Assembly (NCBI GenBank): GCA_018385415.1
Contig: JAHAZA010000115.1
Span: 1 to 19,448 of the forward strand
Reading direction: 5' to 3'
Length of the DNA: 19,448 bases
Source of the DNA: Treponema sp.
Lineage (GTDB): Bacteria; Spirochaetota; Spirochaetia; Treponematales; Treponemataceae
Position 1 is the stretch's first letter. Each line of letters begins with the position of its first letter. The position numbers and the translations under genes were made by a program. Of this stretch, positions 14,275 to 19,448 are shown piece after piece. Below the pieces are notes generated by a model. The model was not told the DNA's origin. It worked only from the letters and a program-made list of their open reading frames with translations, and searched no databases.

Positions 14275-16293
14275 ATGGCAGCATCATTAGATTTAGAAAC
14301 ATTAAAGAAAGAACTCAATCCTGAACAGTACCGTGCAGTTACTACAATCAACGGACCTATTTTAATCATAGCCGGTGCAGGGAGTGGCAAAACCCGTGTA
14401 ATTACATATCGTATTGCCCACATGCTGGACACAGGGATTCCTCAAAGCCAGATTCTCGCCCTCACCTTCACGAACAAAGCGGCCCGTGAAATGGAAGAAC
14501 GAATCAAAGACCTTACAGGAAAAAAACTTCAGAACCTGACTGTCTCAACATTTCATGCCTTTGGTGTAAAAATTCTCCGCCAGGAAATTACCGCTCTTGG
14601 ATGGCGCGAAAACTTTTCGATTTATGATGAAACAGACAGAAATACATTGATTAAAGAAACCGGTCGTGAACTTGGTTTTACTGCAGATAATCTTGATGTT
14701 TACCAGATCGGAAATCTTTTTTCAAACATTAAGTGTGGAAGAAAAACCTGGAAAACTGACAATGACATGTACCGGGAACTTTACGAAGGATATCAGGCAG
14801 GTCTTAAACTTTACAATGCTGTAGACTTTGACGACTTGATCGTACTTCCAATAAAAATCTTTCACGAATTTCCAGACATCCTTGAAAAATACAGAAGCCG
14901 TTATAAGTACATCATGATCGATGAGTTTCAGGATACAAGTCATCAGCAGTATGAGTTCATGCACTTGCTGGCTGACAAGAATGTTGCAGTCGTTGGTGAC
15001 GACGATCAGTCAATTTACAGCTGGCGCGGTGCTGATTATCAGAACATCATTAATTTTGAAAAAGATTTTGAAGGAATGCAGGAAATCAGACTTGAACAGA
15101 ATTACCGTTCAACTGAAACAATTCTTGCTGCTGCAAACGGTGTAATTGCACACAACACTAACCGAAAAGATAAAAAACTCTGGAGTGGAAACAATTCTGG
15201 TAAACCAATTGAAATCTTTATGCCAGAAAATGAAGTCGATGAAGCAAACTTCATCGCAGAAAGTATTCAGGGAATTTCAATGGAGGAAAAACTTAAGTAC
15301 GACCAGTTTGGTGTTCTTATGCGTGCAAATACTCAGTCCAGGGCAATTGAAGAAGCATTCCTTGAAGCAAATATTCCTTATACAATGAGTGGAGGAACAA
15401 GCTTCTTTCAACGTAAGGAGATCAAAGACATAATCGGATACCTTCGCGTAATTGCAAACCATGACGACGATGTTAACCTGATCCGCATTATAAATGTTCC
15501 CCGCCGTGGAATAGGTCGTGCAACCCTTGAAATTCTTAACGACTATGCATTGATGAATAAGTGTACACTATGGACTGCAATGAGTGACCTTATGGCAATG
15601 CCGGACTGCCCTTTTAGTGAAAAGACAAAAGGCGAACTTGAATCATTCAGAAGTCTTATTGAAAGCAATTCCTCCATGATCAGTGGACGAGGTCTTTCAA
15701 AAAAAGTCCGTGCTCTTGTTGAAGAAATCAATTACTGGGACTACCTGATTGCAGACAATCCGAAAAGTGAAAAAGCTGCACGATTTAAATATCTTAATAT
15801 TGAAAGTTTAATTCACTCAATCGAAAACTGGGAAAACAATCCTGATAATATAGACGCAAACCTCTATACTTATTTGAATAGAATTACCCTTTTAAGTCGT
15901 GATGACGGAGATGATGAAAACGACAAAGGTAAAGTTAACCTGATGACAATCCATGCATCTAAAGGTCTGGAATTTCCTGTTGTATTTATTGCAGGTGTTG
16001 AAGACGGGCTCATTCCCCATGCAAGAAGTGTTGAAGAAAATGATGGAGATGTGGAAGAAGAACGCCGCTTATTTTATGTTGCGATTACTCGTGCCCGGGA
16101 TAAGTTATTTTTAACATCCTGTCAGAAACGAAGAAAAATGCAGTCTGTTGTTGATTGTACACCATCACGCTTTCTTGATGAAATTCCTGTAGGGCTTGTT
16201 GAATATCACGAACCATCACAGATTGTGTCAAATGATAAAGCCATGGACATTCTGGAAAACATGAAGAAAATGTTTGGTAATTCAAATACTTAA
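14275..16293 (+). CDS. UvrD/Rep/PcrA-family superfamily 1 DNA helicase
   Basis: A 672-residue 3'-5' ATP-dependent DNA helicase. All SF1A motifs are in order: Q motif (LNPEQYRAV), I (AGAGSGKT, 33-40), Ia (ALTFTNKAAREMEERI), II (DEFQDT, 216-221), III (VVGDDDQSIYSWRGAD), IV (LEQNYRST), V (VNLMTIHASKGLEFPVVFIAGVEDG without gaps in the fold) and VI (RRLFYVAITRAR). The length is close to Rep (673 aa) and shorter than most PcrA/UvrD. The C-terminal Tudor-like extension of PcrA is not visible, so Rep-like use in replication restart is as likely as a repair role; no symbol is given for that reason. It starts 3 nt after rlmK with no Shine-Dalgarno, implying coupled translation. It ends 5 bp short of the decayed minus-strand gene. 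Confidence 0.93.
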   Translation: MAASLDLETLKKELNPEQYRAVTTINGPILIIAGAGSGKTRVITYRIAHMLDTGIPQSQILALTFTNKAAREMEERIKDLTGKKLQNLTVSTFHAFGVKILRQEITALGWRENFSIYDETDRNTLIKETGRELGFTADNLDVYQIGNLFSNIKCGRKTWKTDNDMYRELYEGYQAGLKLYNAVDFDDLIVLPIKIFHEFPDILEKYRSRYKYIMIDEFQDTSHQQYEFMHLLADKNVAVVGDDDQSIYSWRGADYQNIINFEKDFEGMQEIRLEQNYRSTETILAAANGVIAHNTNRKDKKLWSGNNSGKPIEIFMPENEVDEANFIAESIQGISMEEKLKYDQFGVLMRANTQSRAIEEAFLEANIPYTMSGGTSFFQRKEIKDIIGYLRVIANHDDDVNLIRIINVPRRGIGRATLEILNDYALMNKCTLWTAMSDLMAMPDCPFSEKTKGELESFRSLIESNSSMISGRGLSKKVRALVEEINYWDYLIADNPKSEKAARFKYLNIESLIHSIENWENNPDNIDANLYTYLNRITLLSRDDGDDENDKGKVNLMTIHASKGLEFPVVFIAGVEDGLIPHARSVEENDGDVEEERRLFYVAITRARDKLFLTSCQKRRKMQSVVDCTPSRFLDEIPVGLVEYHEPSQIVSNDKAMDILENMKKMFGNSNT

Positions 16294-16297
16294 ACTT

Positions 16298-16659
16298 CTA
16301 AAACTTTACCTTTCTGATTCTGGTTTCTCCATCAATATTTGTATCTTTAGAACAGATAATGTGAACTCCTTCAGAATCTTTCCAGACAGAACTTACATGA
16401 TATATCTGTCAAGTAATCTTTTTATTTAATTGAAATTATGAGTCAGATCATCTTTGAAAACTACATTATGTGCTTAATATTCGTTCCTATGTTTTTCTTC
16501 TCTTTCAAGTATCGCCTTGTATCATATACATATAAAAAATCGGACGACAGATAGGTGCATATTGAGGATCATACATCTGGTCAATTATTCTGTCTAAACC
16601 TTTTTCAAGCTCCGCAAAACAACAGTAACAAATAATAAAACAAATAATTTTTTAATCAT
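16298..16659 (-). pseudogene. Decayed gene for a small secreted protein
   Basis: No intact gene fits here, but successive minus-strand pieces read like one broken protein. ATG at 16659 (preceded by TAGGAAA) opens a signal-peptide start, MIKKLFVLLFVT. After a frame change the text continues CCFAELEKGLDRIIDQ and DPQYAPICRPIFYMYM. After another change come ILEREEKHRNEY and, past one in-frame TAA, HNVVFKDDLTHNFN. A last piece, HVSSVWKDSEGVHIIC then DGETRIRKVKF, ends at TAG 16298-16300, 5 bp from the helicase stop. At least three frame changes and one stop imply long-dead sequence. The family is not recognised. It begins just after the attC-like site at 16697-16758, so it may have arrived as a cassette. 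The reconstruction is by eye; piece borders are approximate. Confidence 0.55.
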
Positions 16660-16696
16660 ATTTTTTCCTATTTCTCCGTGCTCCAATGGTGCATCC

Positions 16697-16758
16697 ACAT
16701 AACATAATCTTATACCGCATTGACCACAATCCTGCAATCGGTTTATAAACTGTTGTAC
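16697..16758 (-). other. attC-like recombination site, degenerate (site B)
   Basis: On the plus strand ACATAAC (16697-16703) and GTTGTAC (16752-16758) form the two ends of a 62-bp element. They match the integron core consensus RYYYAAC / GTTRRRY with one mismatch each. The outer end shares GC[A/G]TCCACATAACA with the site at 18000-18062, and the minus-strand interior shares the GGTCAA segment and the sequence leading to GTTATGTGGA. It follows the lipoprotein stop (16773-16775) by 14 bp, the normal place for attC at a cassette end. It is less GC-rich than site A, suggesting decay. Confidence 0.5.
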
Positions 16759-16772
16759 TTTTTTGAATAAAA

Positions 16773-17210
16773 TTATTCAGAAATCTTTACCTTTCTTTTA
16801 TTTTGCCTTTTACTTTTAGAAACAACATAAGCTGACAAACTAAAATCTTCAACAAATCCAAGACCATTCAAGTATAATGATGATAAAGAGAATTTACTAT
16901 TAAAAGTCAGATTACATAATTCTATATCATCCTCATAAGTTTTCTTTGCCTGCTTTAGTGCCTTTTTATAAAGTCTCTGCTTTTCTTTTTCAATATTTCC
17001 TAGATAAAATAAATGTACTAAAGTTTTTTCAACTGTTATTGTTCCCAGTATAAGGTCTTCATCAAATATAATGCTTACTTGATTTTCTAATATTTCTGGT
17101 GTCAGTTTGCCAGTTGATGTACAGTTCGTTAATAATGACATACTACATATAACTAATAGACAATATTTAATTTTTGTTTTTATTCTGTCTGCGGAATTAG
17201 AATGATGCAT
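16773..17210 (-). CDS. Small putative lipoprotein of unknown function
   Basis: A 145-residue protein with a basic start (RIKTKIKYC), a hydrophobic run and Cys30 in SLLTNC, a relaxed lipobox acceptable for spirochaetes, so probably lipid-anchored. The middle is lysine-rich and helical (GNIEKEKQRLYKKALKQAKK). The end is strongly basic (SKSKRQNKRKVKISE). No family is recognised. The ATG at 17210 is supported by AAGGAAG, about 11 nt upstream, directly after the stop of the 52-aa antitoxin remnant 16 bp away. Its stop is followed by the attC-like site B, so it may be the last gene of a captured cassette. The long N-terminal stretch before the hydrophobic run could mean a later start. Confidence 0.65.
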   Translation of the reverse strand: MHHSNSADRIKTKIKYCLLVICSMSLLTNCTSTGKLTPEILENQVSIIFDEDLILGTITVEKTLVHLFYLGNIEKEKQRLYKKALKQAKKTYEDDIELCNLTFNSKFSLSSLYLNGLGFVEDFSLSAYVVSKSKRQNKRKVKISE

Positions 17211-17226
17211 TTGATGTCTCGCTTCC

Positions 17227-17385
17227 TTATTTAATACTTTCCTTTACAACTGACTGGCAAACAATTGAAATAACAGCATAACAACCCCTGCCATTTTTTG
17301 TAAGGAAAACAGGGAAGTCGTCTGTAACATCCTGTAAAACTTCATTATAATTTCGCAAATCTGAAACCGGTTTTATTGAAATCAT
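17227..17385 (-). CDS. Truncated Phd/YefM-type antitoxin, DNA-binding half only (52 aa)
   Basis: A 52-residue reading frame that closely matches the N-terminal half of Phd/YefM antitoxins: MISIKPVSDLRNYNEVLQDV followed by PVFLTKNGRGCYAVIS. In this family that half forms the dimer that binds operator DNA. The C-terminal half, which wraps around the toxin, is missing here and replaced by VCQSVVKESIK. A strong ribosome binding site (GAGGTG) lies just before the ATG at 17385 and a promoter-like TTGTCA-17-AATAAT lies upstream, so it may still be expressed. No toxin gene is next to it; the lipoprotein gene follows after 16 bp. It is either a dead remnant or a free-standing repressor. Confidence 0.7.
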   Translation of the reverse strand: MISIKPVSDLRNYNEVLQDVTDDFPVFLTKNGRGCYAVISIVCQSVVKESIK

Positions 17386-17423
17386 ATACACCTCAAAAAG
17401 ATTCGTAACATTTTCCGAAGTGA

Positions 17424-17452
17424 ATTATTCATTATTTTACTGTAAATGACAA
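17424..17452 (-). promoter_or_regulatory. Putative promoter of the truncated antitoxin and lipoprotein
   Basis: On the minus strand TTGTCA (17452-17447) is separated by exactly 17 bp from AATAAT (17429-17424). This puts the start point about 32 nt before the antitoxin ATG at 17385, with the GAGGTG ribosome binding site in the leader. It is a good sigma-70-like match (5/6 and 5/6). Confidence 0.5.
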
Positions 17453-17516
17453 TAAGAAAAAGGCTTGACTTTCTTTCAACCGAATAAATTATAAACAGGA
17501 TGATTTTTCAAGAACA

Positions 17517-17966
17517 CTATTCAACAAACATAATTCTGTGACAACATTTTTCATTTCCAGCAAGTATTGATTCCATGCATTCTATTTTAAAAGTTCGTTG
17601 AGGGACAAGATTTTTGAATACACATATCATGCTTTGCCTTGAACATTCACAAAGGTTGGTTGATTTTATGCCAGTTTGTGTATATAAAGGGCAACCGCAT
17701 TTTGTAAATATAAGTTCATAAACTTTTCCTGATTTTATAACTTTCCCTTCAATATCCTTTTTTTCATTCAATCTTAAAAAGAATTTATCCAAATCTCCGT
17801 TACATTCAATAAACAAATCTCTGTATAAATATTTTAATGCATCACAAGAACATTGCAGCGCGCATTTAGAAAACAATCTTGAACATTCTTCTTGACTCAG
17901 TTGATCTAATCCTCCACTGAAGCCATTGAACCATCTTTCAAAAAACTTTTGATCCATGTTTTTCAT
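17517..17966 (-). CDS. Cysteine-rich protein, possible metal or cofactor binder
   Basis: A 149-residue protein with 13 cysteines (28, 35, 39, 41, 55, 90, 92, 106, 108, 115, 130, 141, 142). Cysteine clusters include KCALQCSCD, KCGCPLY, LCECSRQSMIC and NEKCCHRI. The C-terminal pattern C-x-C-P ... L-C-x-C-S ... ES-I-L-x-G-x-x-x-C-C resembles small-ligand or metal-binding enzymes such as the L-2-amino-thiazoline-4-carboxylate hydrolase-like and V4R-type families, but I cannot assign one. No signal peptide is present, so it is cytoplasmic. The start is ATG at 17966 because AAGGAT lies about 6 nt upstream; an in-frame TTG at 18008 would begin inside the attC-like site. It is the first gene after site A on this strand. 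Confidence 0.75.
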   Translation of the reverse strand: MKNMDQKFFERWFNGFSGGLDQLSQEECSRLFSKCALQCSCDALKYLYRDLFIECNGDLDKFFLRLNEKKDIEGKVIKSGKVYELIFTKCGCPLYTQTGIKSTNLCECSRQSMICVFKNLVPQRTFKIECMESILAGNEKCCHRIMFVE

Positions 17967-17978
17967 TTTTAATCCTTG

Positions 17979-17996
17979 CGCCCGAAGTAGCGGGCG
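17979..17996. repeat. GC-rich hairpin beside attC-like site A
   Basis: CGCCCG (17979-17984) and CGGGCG (17991-17996) form a 6-bp perfect stem with loop AAGTAG, 3 nt from the ACATAAC end of site A. On the minus strand it lies in the leader of the cysteine-rich gene, between the site and the Shine-Dalgarno. A similar GC hairpin stands at the same distance from the core at 19335. Confidence 0.6.
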
Positions 17997-17999
17997 TCC

Positions 18000-18062
18000 A
18001 CATAACAATCGCTTAAACGGTGGCGCGGCTTGACCCGCTGGTGCTACGAACCTTTGTTAGGT
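18000..18062 (-). other. attC-like integron recombination site (site A)
   Basis: A 63-bp element with ACATAAC at 18000-18006 and GTTAGGT at 18056-18062. The second is an exact match to GTTRRRY, and the first is one mismatch from its complement, so the ends form TAACAA / TTGTTA inverted arms. The interior is strikingly GC-rich for this genome and holds a GCGG ... CCGC stem around GGTCAAG. On the minus strand the toxin stop codon TAA (18059-18057) falls within ACCTAAC, the usual arrangement when a cassette gene ends in its own attC. The next gene starts just beyond the other end. Length is within the known attC range. Function is inferred; the inner L boxes pair imperfectly by eye. Confidence 0.6.
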
Positions 18063-18407
18063 TTTGTTACCATAATATCGAGATAATTTTAAAATTATTG
18101 TTTCTTCAAAATTCCTTCGTCCATCGATAATTGTGTGAACTATTACTTTATTACCTGAGATTTCATAAACGATTCTATAATATTCTTGAATCAATTCTCT
18201 ATATTTTGTTATACCCTGACGTTCCAGTTCGGGAACTGTTCTTCCGGTTTTCGGATGTTTCTGGAGTGACAAAACATTTTCTTCAAATTCAGAAATTATT
18301 CTTTCAACGTAATTTGGACTTCGAAAATAATGATAAGAAGCAATTTCATCTAAATCTGCTTCGGCAAATTCTGAAATTATAATTTCTTTAATTTCTTTAT
18401 CTTTCAA
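18057..18407 (-). CDS. RelE/ParE-family toxin of a type II toxin-antitoxin module
   Basis: A 116-residue protein with the RelE/ParE fold order: two N-terminal helices (EFAEADLDEIASYH, ERIISEFEENVLSLQ), then HPKTGRTVPEL and the strand series YRELIQEYYRIVYEI, KVIVHTIIDGRRNFEE. Members either cut mRNA on the ribosome (RelE) or poison gyrase (ParE). The conserved R-E-L-I-x-x-Y-Y-R-I-V-Y core and the H-x-x-x-x-R-R end are typical of the ParE/YoeB-like 'plasmid stabilisation' group, but the target cannot be told from sequence. Its ATG overlaps the antitoxin's end by 11 bp, so antitoxin is made first. Its TAA lies inside the attC-like site, as in integron cassette genes. Confidence 0.9.
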   Translation of the reverse strand: MKDKEIKEIIISEFAEADLDEIASYHYFRSPNYVERIISEFEENVLSLQKHPKTGRTVPELERQGITKYRELIQEYYRIVYEISGNKVIVHTIIDGRRNFEETIILKLSRYYGNKT

Positions 18408-18681
18408 GATTGTACTTCCTTCTTAAATTTGAAAAAACCTCTTTTGCAGGTTTTGTTCTTCCAGCCTGTACATCCATTTCAGAGAATTGAATAATTTTCA
18501 ACAAATTGAATGCATCCTTCATTTCTTGGTAAGATTCAACATCAATTAATACTGCTCGAGATTCACCGTTTTGTGTAATGATCAACGGTTCTTTTTTGTC
18601 ATTTACAAAATTCATCATGTCTGCAGCATTAGTTTTTACATAGGAAATCGGTTTTATACATTCCTGAACATTTGTAATCAT
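18397..18681 (-). CDS. Phd/YefM-family antitoxin paired with the ParE-type toxin
   Basis: A 94-residue antitoxin. The N-terminal DNA-binding part reads ECIKPISYVKTNAADMMNFV, then EPLIITQNGESRAVLIDV, the standard Phd/YefM pattern, followed by SYQEMKDAFNLL. The C-terminal tail (KPAKEVFSNLRRKYNLER) is the toxin-binding part. It neutralises the downstream toxin by direct binding and represses its own promoter. A very strong Shine-Dalgarno (GGAGG) sits 5 nt before the ATG at 18681. A large palindrome at 18691-18720 covers the presumed -10 region and is the likely operator. The gene overlaps the toxin by 11 bp. Its sequence differs clearly from the truncated antitoxin at 17227, so that is not a recent copy of this one. 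Confidence 0.9.
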   Translation of the reverse strand: MITNVQECIKPISYVKTNAADMMNFVNDKKEPLIITQNGESRAVLIDVESYQEMKDAFNLLKIIQFSEMDVQAGRTKPAKEVFSNLRRKYNLER

Positions 18682-18690
18682 AAATACCTC

Positions 18691-18720
18691 CAGTCTTTAT
18701 ATGTTACCATATTAAGACTG
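18691..18720. promoter_or_regulatory. Operator-like palindrome and promoter of the toxin-antitoxin operon
   Basis: A 30-bp imperfect palindrome in which 13 of 15 arm positions match: outer arms CAGTCTT / AAGACTG and inner arms ATATG / CATAT around a GTAA-type centre. It overlaps a minus-strand TAACAT (-10) that stands 17 bp behind TTGTTA (-35) at 18728-18723. It ends 9 bp before the antitoxin ATG. Phd/YefM antitoxins bind such sites to repress their own operon, so autoregulation is likely. Confidence 0.65.
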
Positions 18721-18730
18721 AATTAACAAG

Positions 18731-18752
18731 AAAAAAAGCAGGCTTTACCTGC
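18731..18752 (-). terminator. Intrinsic terminator of the zinc-ribbon gene
   Basis: On the minus strand GCAGG (18752-18748) pairs with CCTGC (18742-18738) around a TAAAG loop and is followed by seven T (18737-18731). It lies 24 bp after the stop of the frameshifted zinc-ribbon reading frame at 18777. This supports the idea that the gene originally ended at 18777 and not at 18910. Confidence 0.8.
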
Positions 18753-18776
18753 CGATTATTTATACTTTCTTAGTTT

Positions 18777-18950
18777 CTAGAAATTATGATTACAATTGTA
18801 ACATGAATTTGTTTTTGGATTTACCTGCGAATAACACATTGGACAATAGTAATTATCAGGATTTCCATTTTTAACAATTGCAAATTGTTTTCCATTACTA
18901 TTAATTATTTCATATCCTTCTTTTACTTTCAAAATTCTGTTCAGTAGTTT
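18777..18950 (-). pseudogene. Out-of-frame 3' part of the zinc-ribbon gene
   Basis: This frame is open from 18950 to TAG 18779-18777 but has no plausible ATG start. It reads ILKVKEGYEIINSNGKQF, then a second zinc ribbon, YYCPMCYSQV ... SCYNCNHNF. It continues naturally from the upstream zinc-ribbon gene if one base is skipped near an A5 run (plus-strand T at 18948-18952). The terminator just beyond it also fits one longer gene. The break may be a true frameshift, a sequencing error, or less likely programmed frameshifting. Confidence 0.6.
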
Positions 18951-19251
18951 TTATGTCTTTTTGTATATTTTCTTTTGGTAAATCCCTGCCACAATATCTA
19001 CAGACGATAGCTTCTTTTTTTATGATTTCGGCACAAAAAGGGCATTCCTTTGAGTCGCCTTCTGTTATAGAGTTATTTTCTATTCCTTGTTTATTTTCAC
19101 CTAGCATTAGAAGCTCTATTCCAGCAATTAATGGTGAAAACAATATTGATAAAGTAAGATATGTTCCAAAAGATCTTCCTCTGTTTTTTGCTCCGTATGC
19201 TACAGCAAAAGACAACAGTAACCATGTGATTATTACAACAATAAATGTCAT
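18910..19251 (-). CDS. Membrane protein with cytoplasmic zinc ribbon (frameshifted at its end)
   Basis: A 113-residue reading frame with two N-terminal membrane helices (about residues 3-20 and 29-50), a polar linker, and a zinc ribbon with CPFC (70-73) and CRYC (84-87), reading ECPFCAEIIKKEAIVCRYCG. This ribbon is common in small bacterial membrane proteins of unknown role. The last residues (FESKRRI) look unnatural. The adjacent frame carries a second ribbon down to 18777, so the intact protein was probably about 165 residues with two ribbons. A strong Shine-Dalgarno, GGAGG, lies 6 nt before the ATG. It is the first minus-strand gene after the partial core site at 19335 and is followed by its own terminator at 18731-18752. 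Confidence 0.7.
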   Translation of the reverse strand: MTFIVVIITWLLLSFAVAYGAKNRGRSFGTYLTLSILFSPLIAGIELLMLGENKQGIENNSITEGDSKECPFCAEIIKKEAIVCRYCGRDLPKENIQKDIKTTEQNFESKRRI

Positions 19252-19317
19252 ATAAATCCTCCAAGATTTTAATTTTTTAGAAAAGATGTAGGAAGATTCA
19301 TCTTATCAACAATAAGT

Positions 19318-19372
19318 GGCGCAGTGCGCCATCAACCTAACATACAATATGGTGAGCCTCGCGATGTTAAAA
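19318..19372. other. GC hairpin plus partial attC/attI-like core (site C)
   Basis: GGCGC (19318-19322) and GCGCC (19326-19330) form a tight stem. Four bases on is ACCTAAC (19335-19341), the exact complement of the core GTTAGGT found in site A. A second, imperfect core (GTTAAAA, 19366-19372) gives TAACAT / ATGTTA arms 38 bp apart, short for attC. The hairpin-gap-core layout matches site A. It could be a degraded attC, or the single-core attI end of an integron. The rest of the gap 19373-19442 is GC-mixed and shows no gene. Confidence 0.35.
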
Positions 19373-19442
19373 ACCGCGGATTTACGGCAAACTTAAATAA
19401 AAGACAAGCGGCCGAGTTACCGCAAACAAAGGAGACCCACCA

Positions 19443-19448
19443 ATGGAA
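19443..19448 (+). CDS. Start of a plus-strand gene running off the window
   Basis: Only ATG GAA is seen. The start is supported by a strong Shine-Dalgarno, AAAGGAG, 8 nt upstream, in a gap otherwise free of genes. It points away from the minus-strand cassette-like genes, which is where an integron integrase gene commonly lies, but no product can be stated from two codons. Confidence 0.4.

Noticed and set aside
16438..16554. Plus-strand 38-codon frame encoding a hydrophobic peptide
   Set aside because: It is antisense to the readable remains of the decayed secreted-protein gene and has no ribosome binding site.
17464..17495. Plus-strand TTGACT ... TATAAA promoter
   Set aside because: The spacing is 19 bp and no plus-strand gene follows.
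17967..18008. TTG start at 18008 for the cysteine-rich protein
   Set aside because: It falls in the recombination site and hairpin; ATG 17966 has a good Shine-Dalgarno.
18720..18780. An attC site between the zinc-ribbon gene and the toxin-antitoxin pair
   Set aside because: A CTTGTTAATT resembles one core with a mismatch, but no partner core or GC-rich interior is present; the stretch is explained by a terminator and promoter.
1..19448. CRISPR arrays, tRNA or rRNA genes, insertion sequences
   Set aside because: No regularly spaced repeats, no cloverleaf-like sequence ending in CCA, no rRNA stretch and no transposase-like frame was seen.

Overview
The window looks like chromosomal DNA of a host-associated spirochaete, most likely a gut, rumen or oral-type Treponema. 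The DNA is AT-rich. There are lipoproteins with loose spirochaete-style lipoboxes, a long SecA ending in a zinc-binding tail, an oversized signal peptidase I, and several small proteins I can place in no broad family. The genus is inferred from gene content and was not tested by a search.

Positions 1-16293 are dense core genome. They hold the end of hisS, then a five-gene minus-strand run (propeller-type lipoprotein, two membrane proteins, a Nudix hydrolase, a small lipoprotein). secA and lepB follow, converging on a bidirectional terminator. Next come an orphan HPt phosphotransfer protein, a TatD-family hydrolase and a 72-aa unknown protein. After these is an RNA-modification block (miaA, rlmI, a HAD phosphatase, rlmK) and a Rep/UvrD-type helicase coupled to rlmK. 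Several divergent pairs here have only 44-108 bp between them. Seven of the genes reading out of these gaps lack a Shine-Dalgarno sequence and have a -10-like hexamer only 6-10 nt before the ATG, which suggests leaderless or nearly leaderless mRNAs.

Positions 16298-19442 are a different kind of DNA: a run of small accessory genes, all on the minus strand and partly decayed. It contains a broken secreted-protein gene, a lipoprotein, a 52-aa truncated Phd antitoxin, a cysteine-rich protein, a complete Phd/ParE-type toxin-antitoxin pair, and a membrane zinc-ribbon gene split by a frameshift. Two related sites of 62-63 bp (16697-16758 and 18000-18062) have the layout of integron attC sites, with inverted ACATAAC / GTTAGGT-type ends. 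The toxin stop codon lies inside one of these ends. A third, partial site next to a GC hairpin lies at 19318-19372, beyond which a plus-strand gene with a strong ribosome binding site begins at 19443. The simplest reading is a decayed or edge portion of a chromosomal integron cassette array, of the kind known in Treponema denticola. No integrase is visible inside the window.

The core genes cover protein export (secA, lepB), translation and RNA modification (hisS, miaA, rlmI, rlmK), DNA metabolism (helicase, TatD) and nucleotide cleaning (Nudix). The right-hand region looks like a capture zone with its own strong Shine-Dalgarno sequences and self-regulating promoters.
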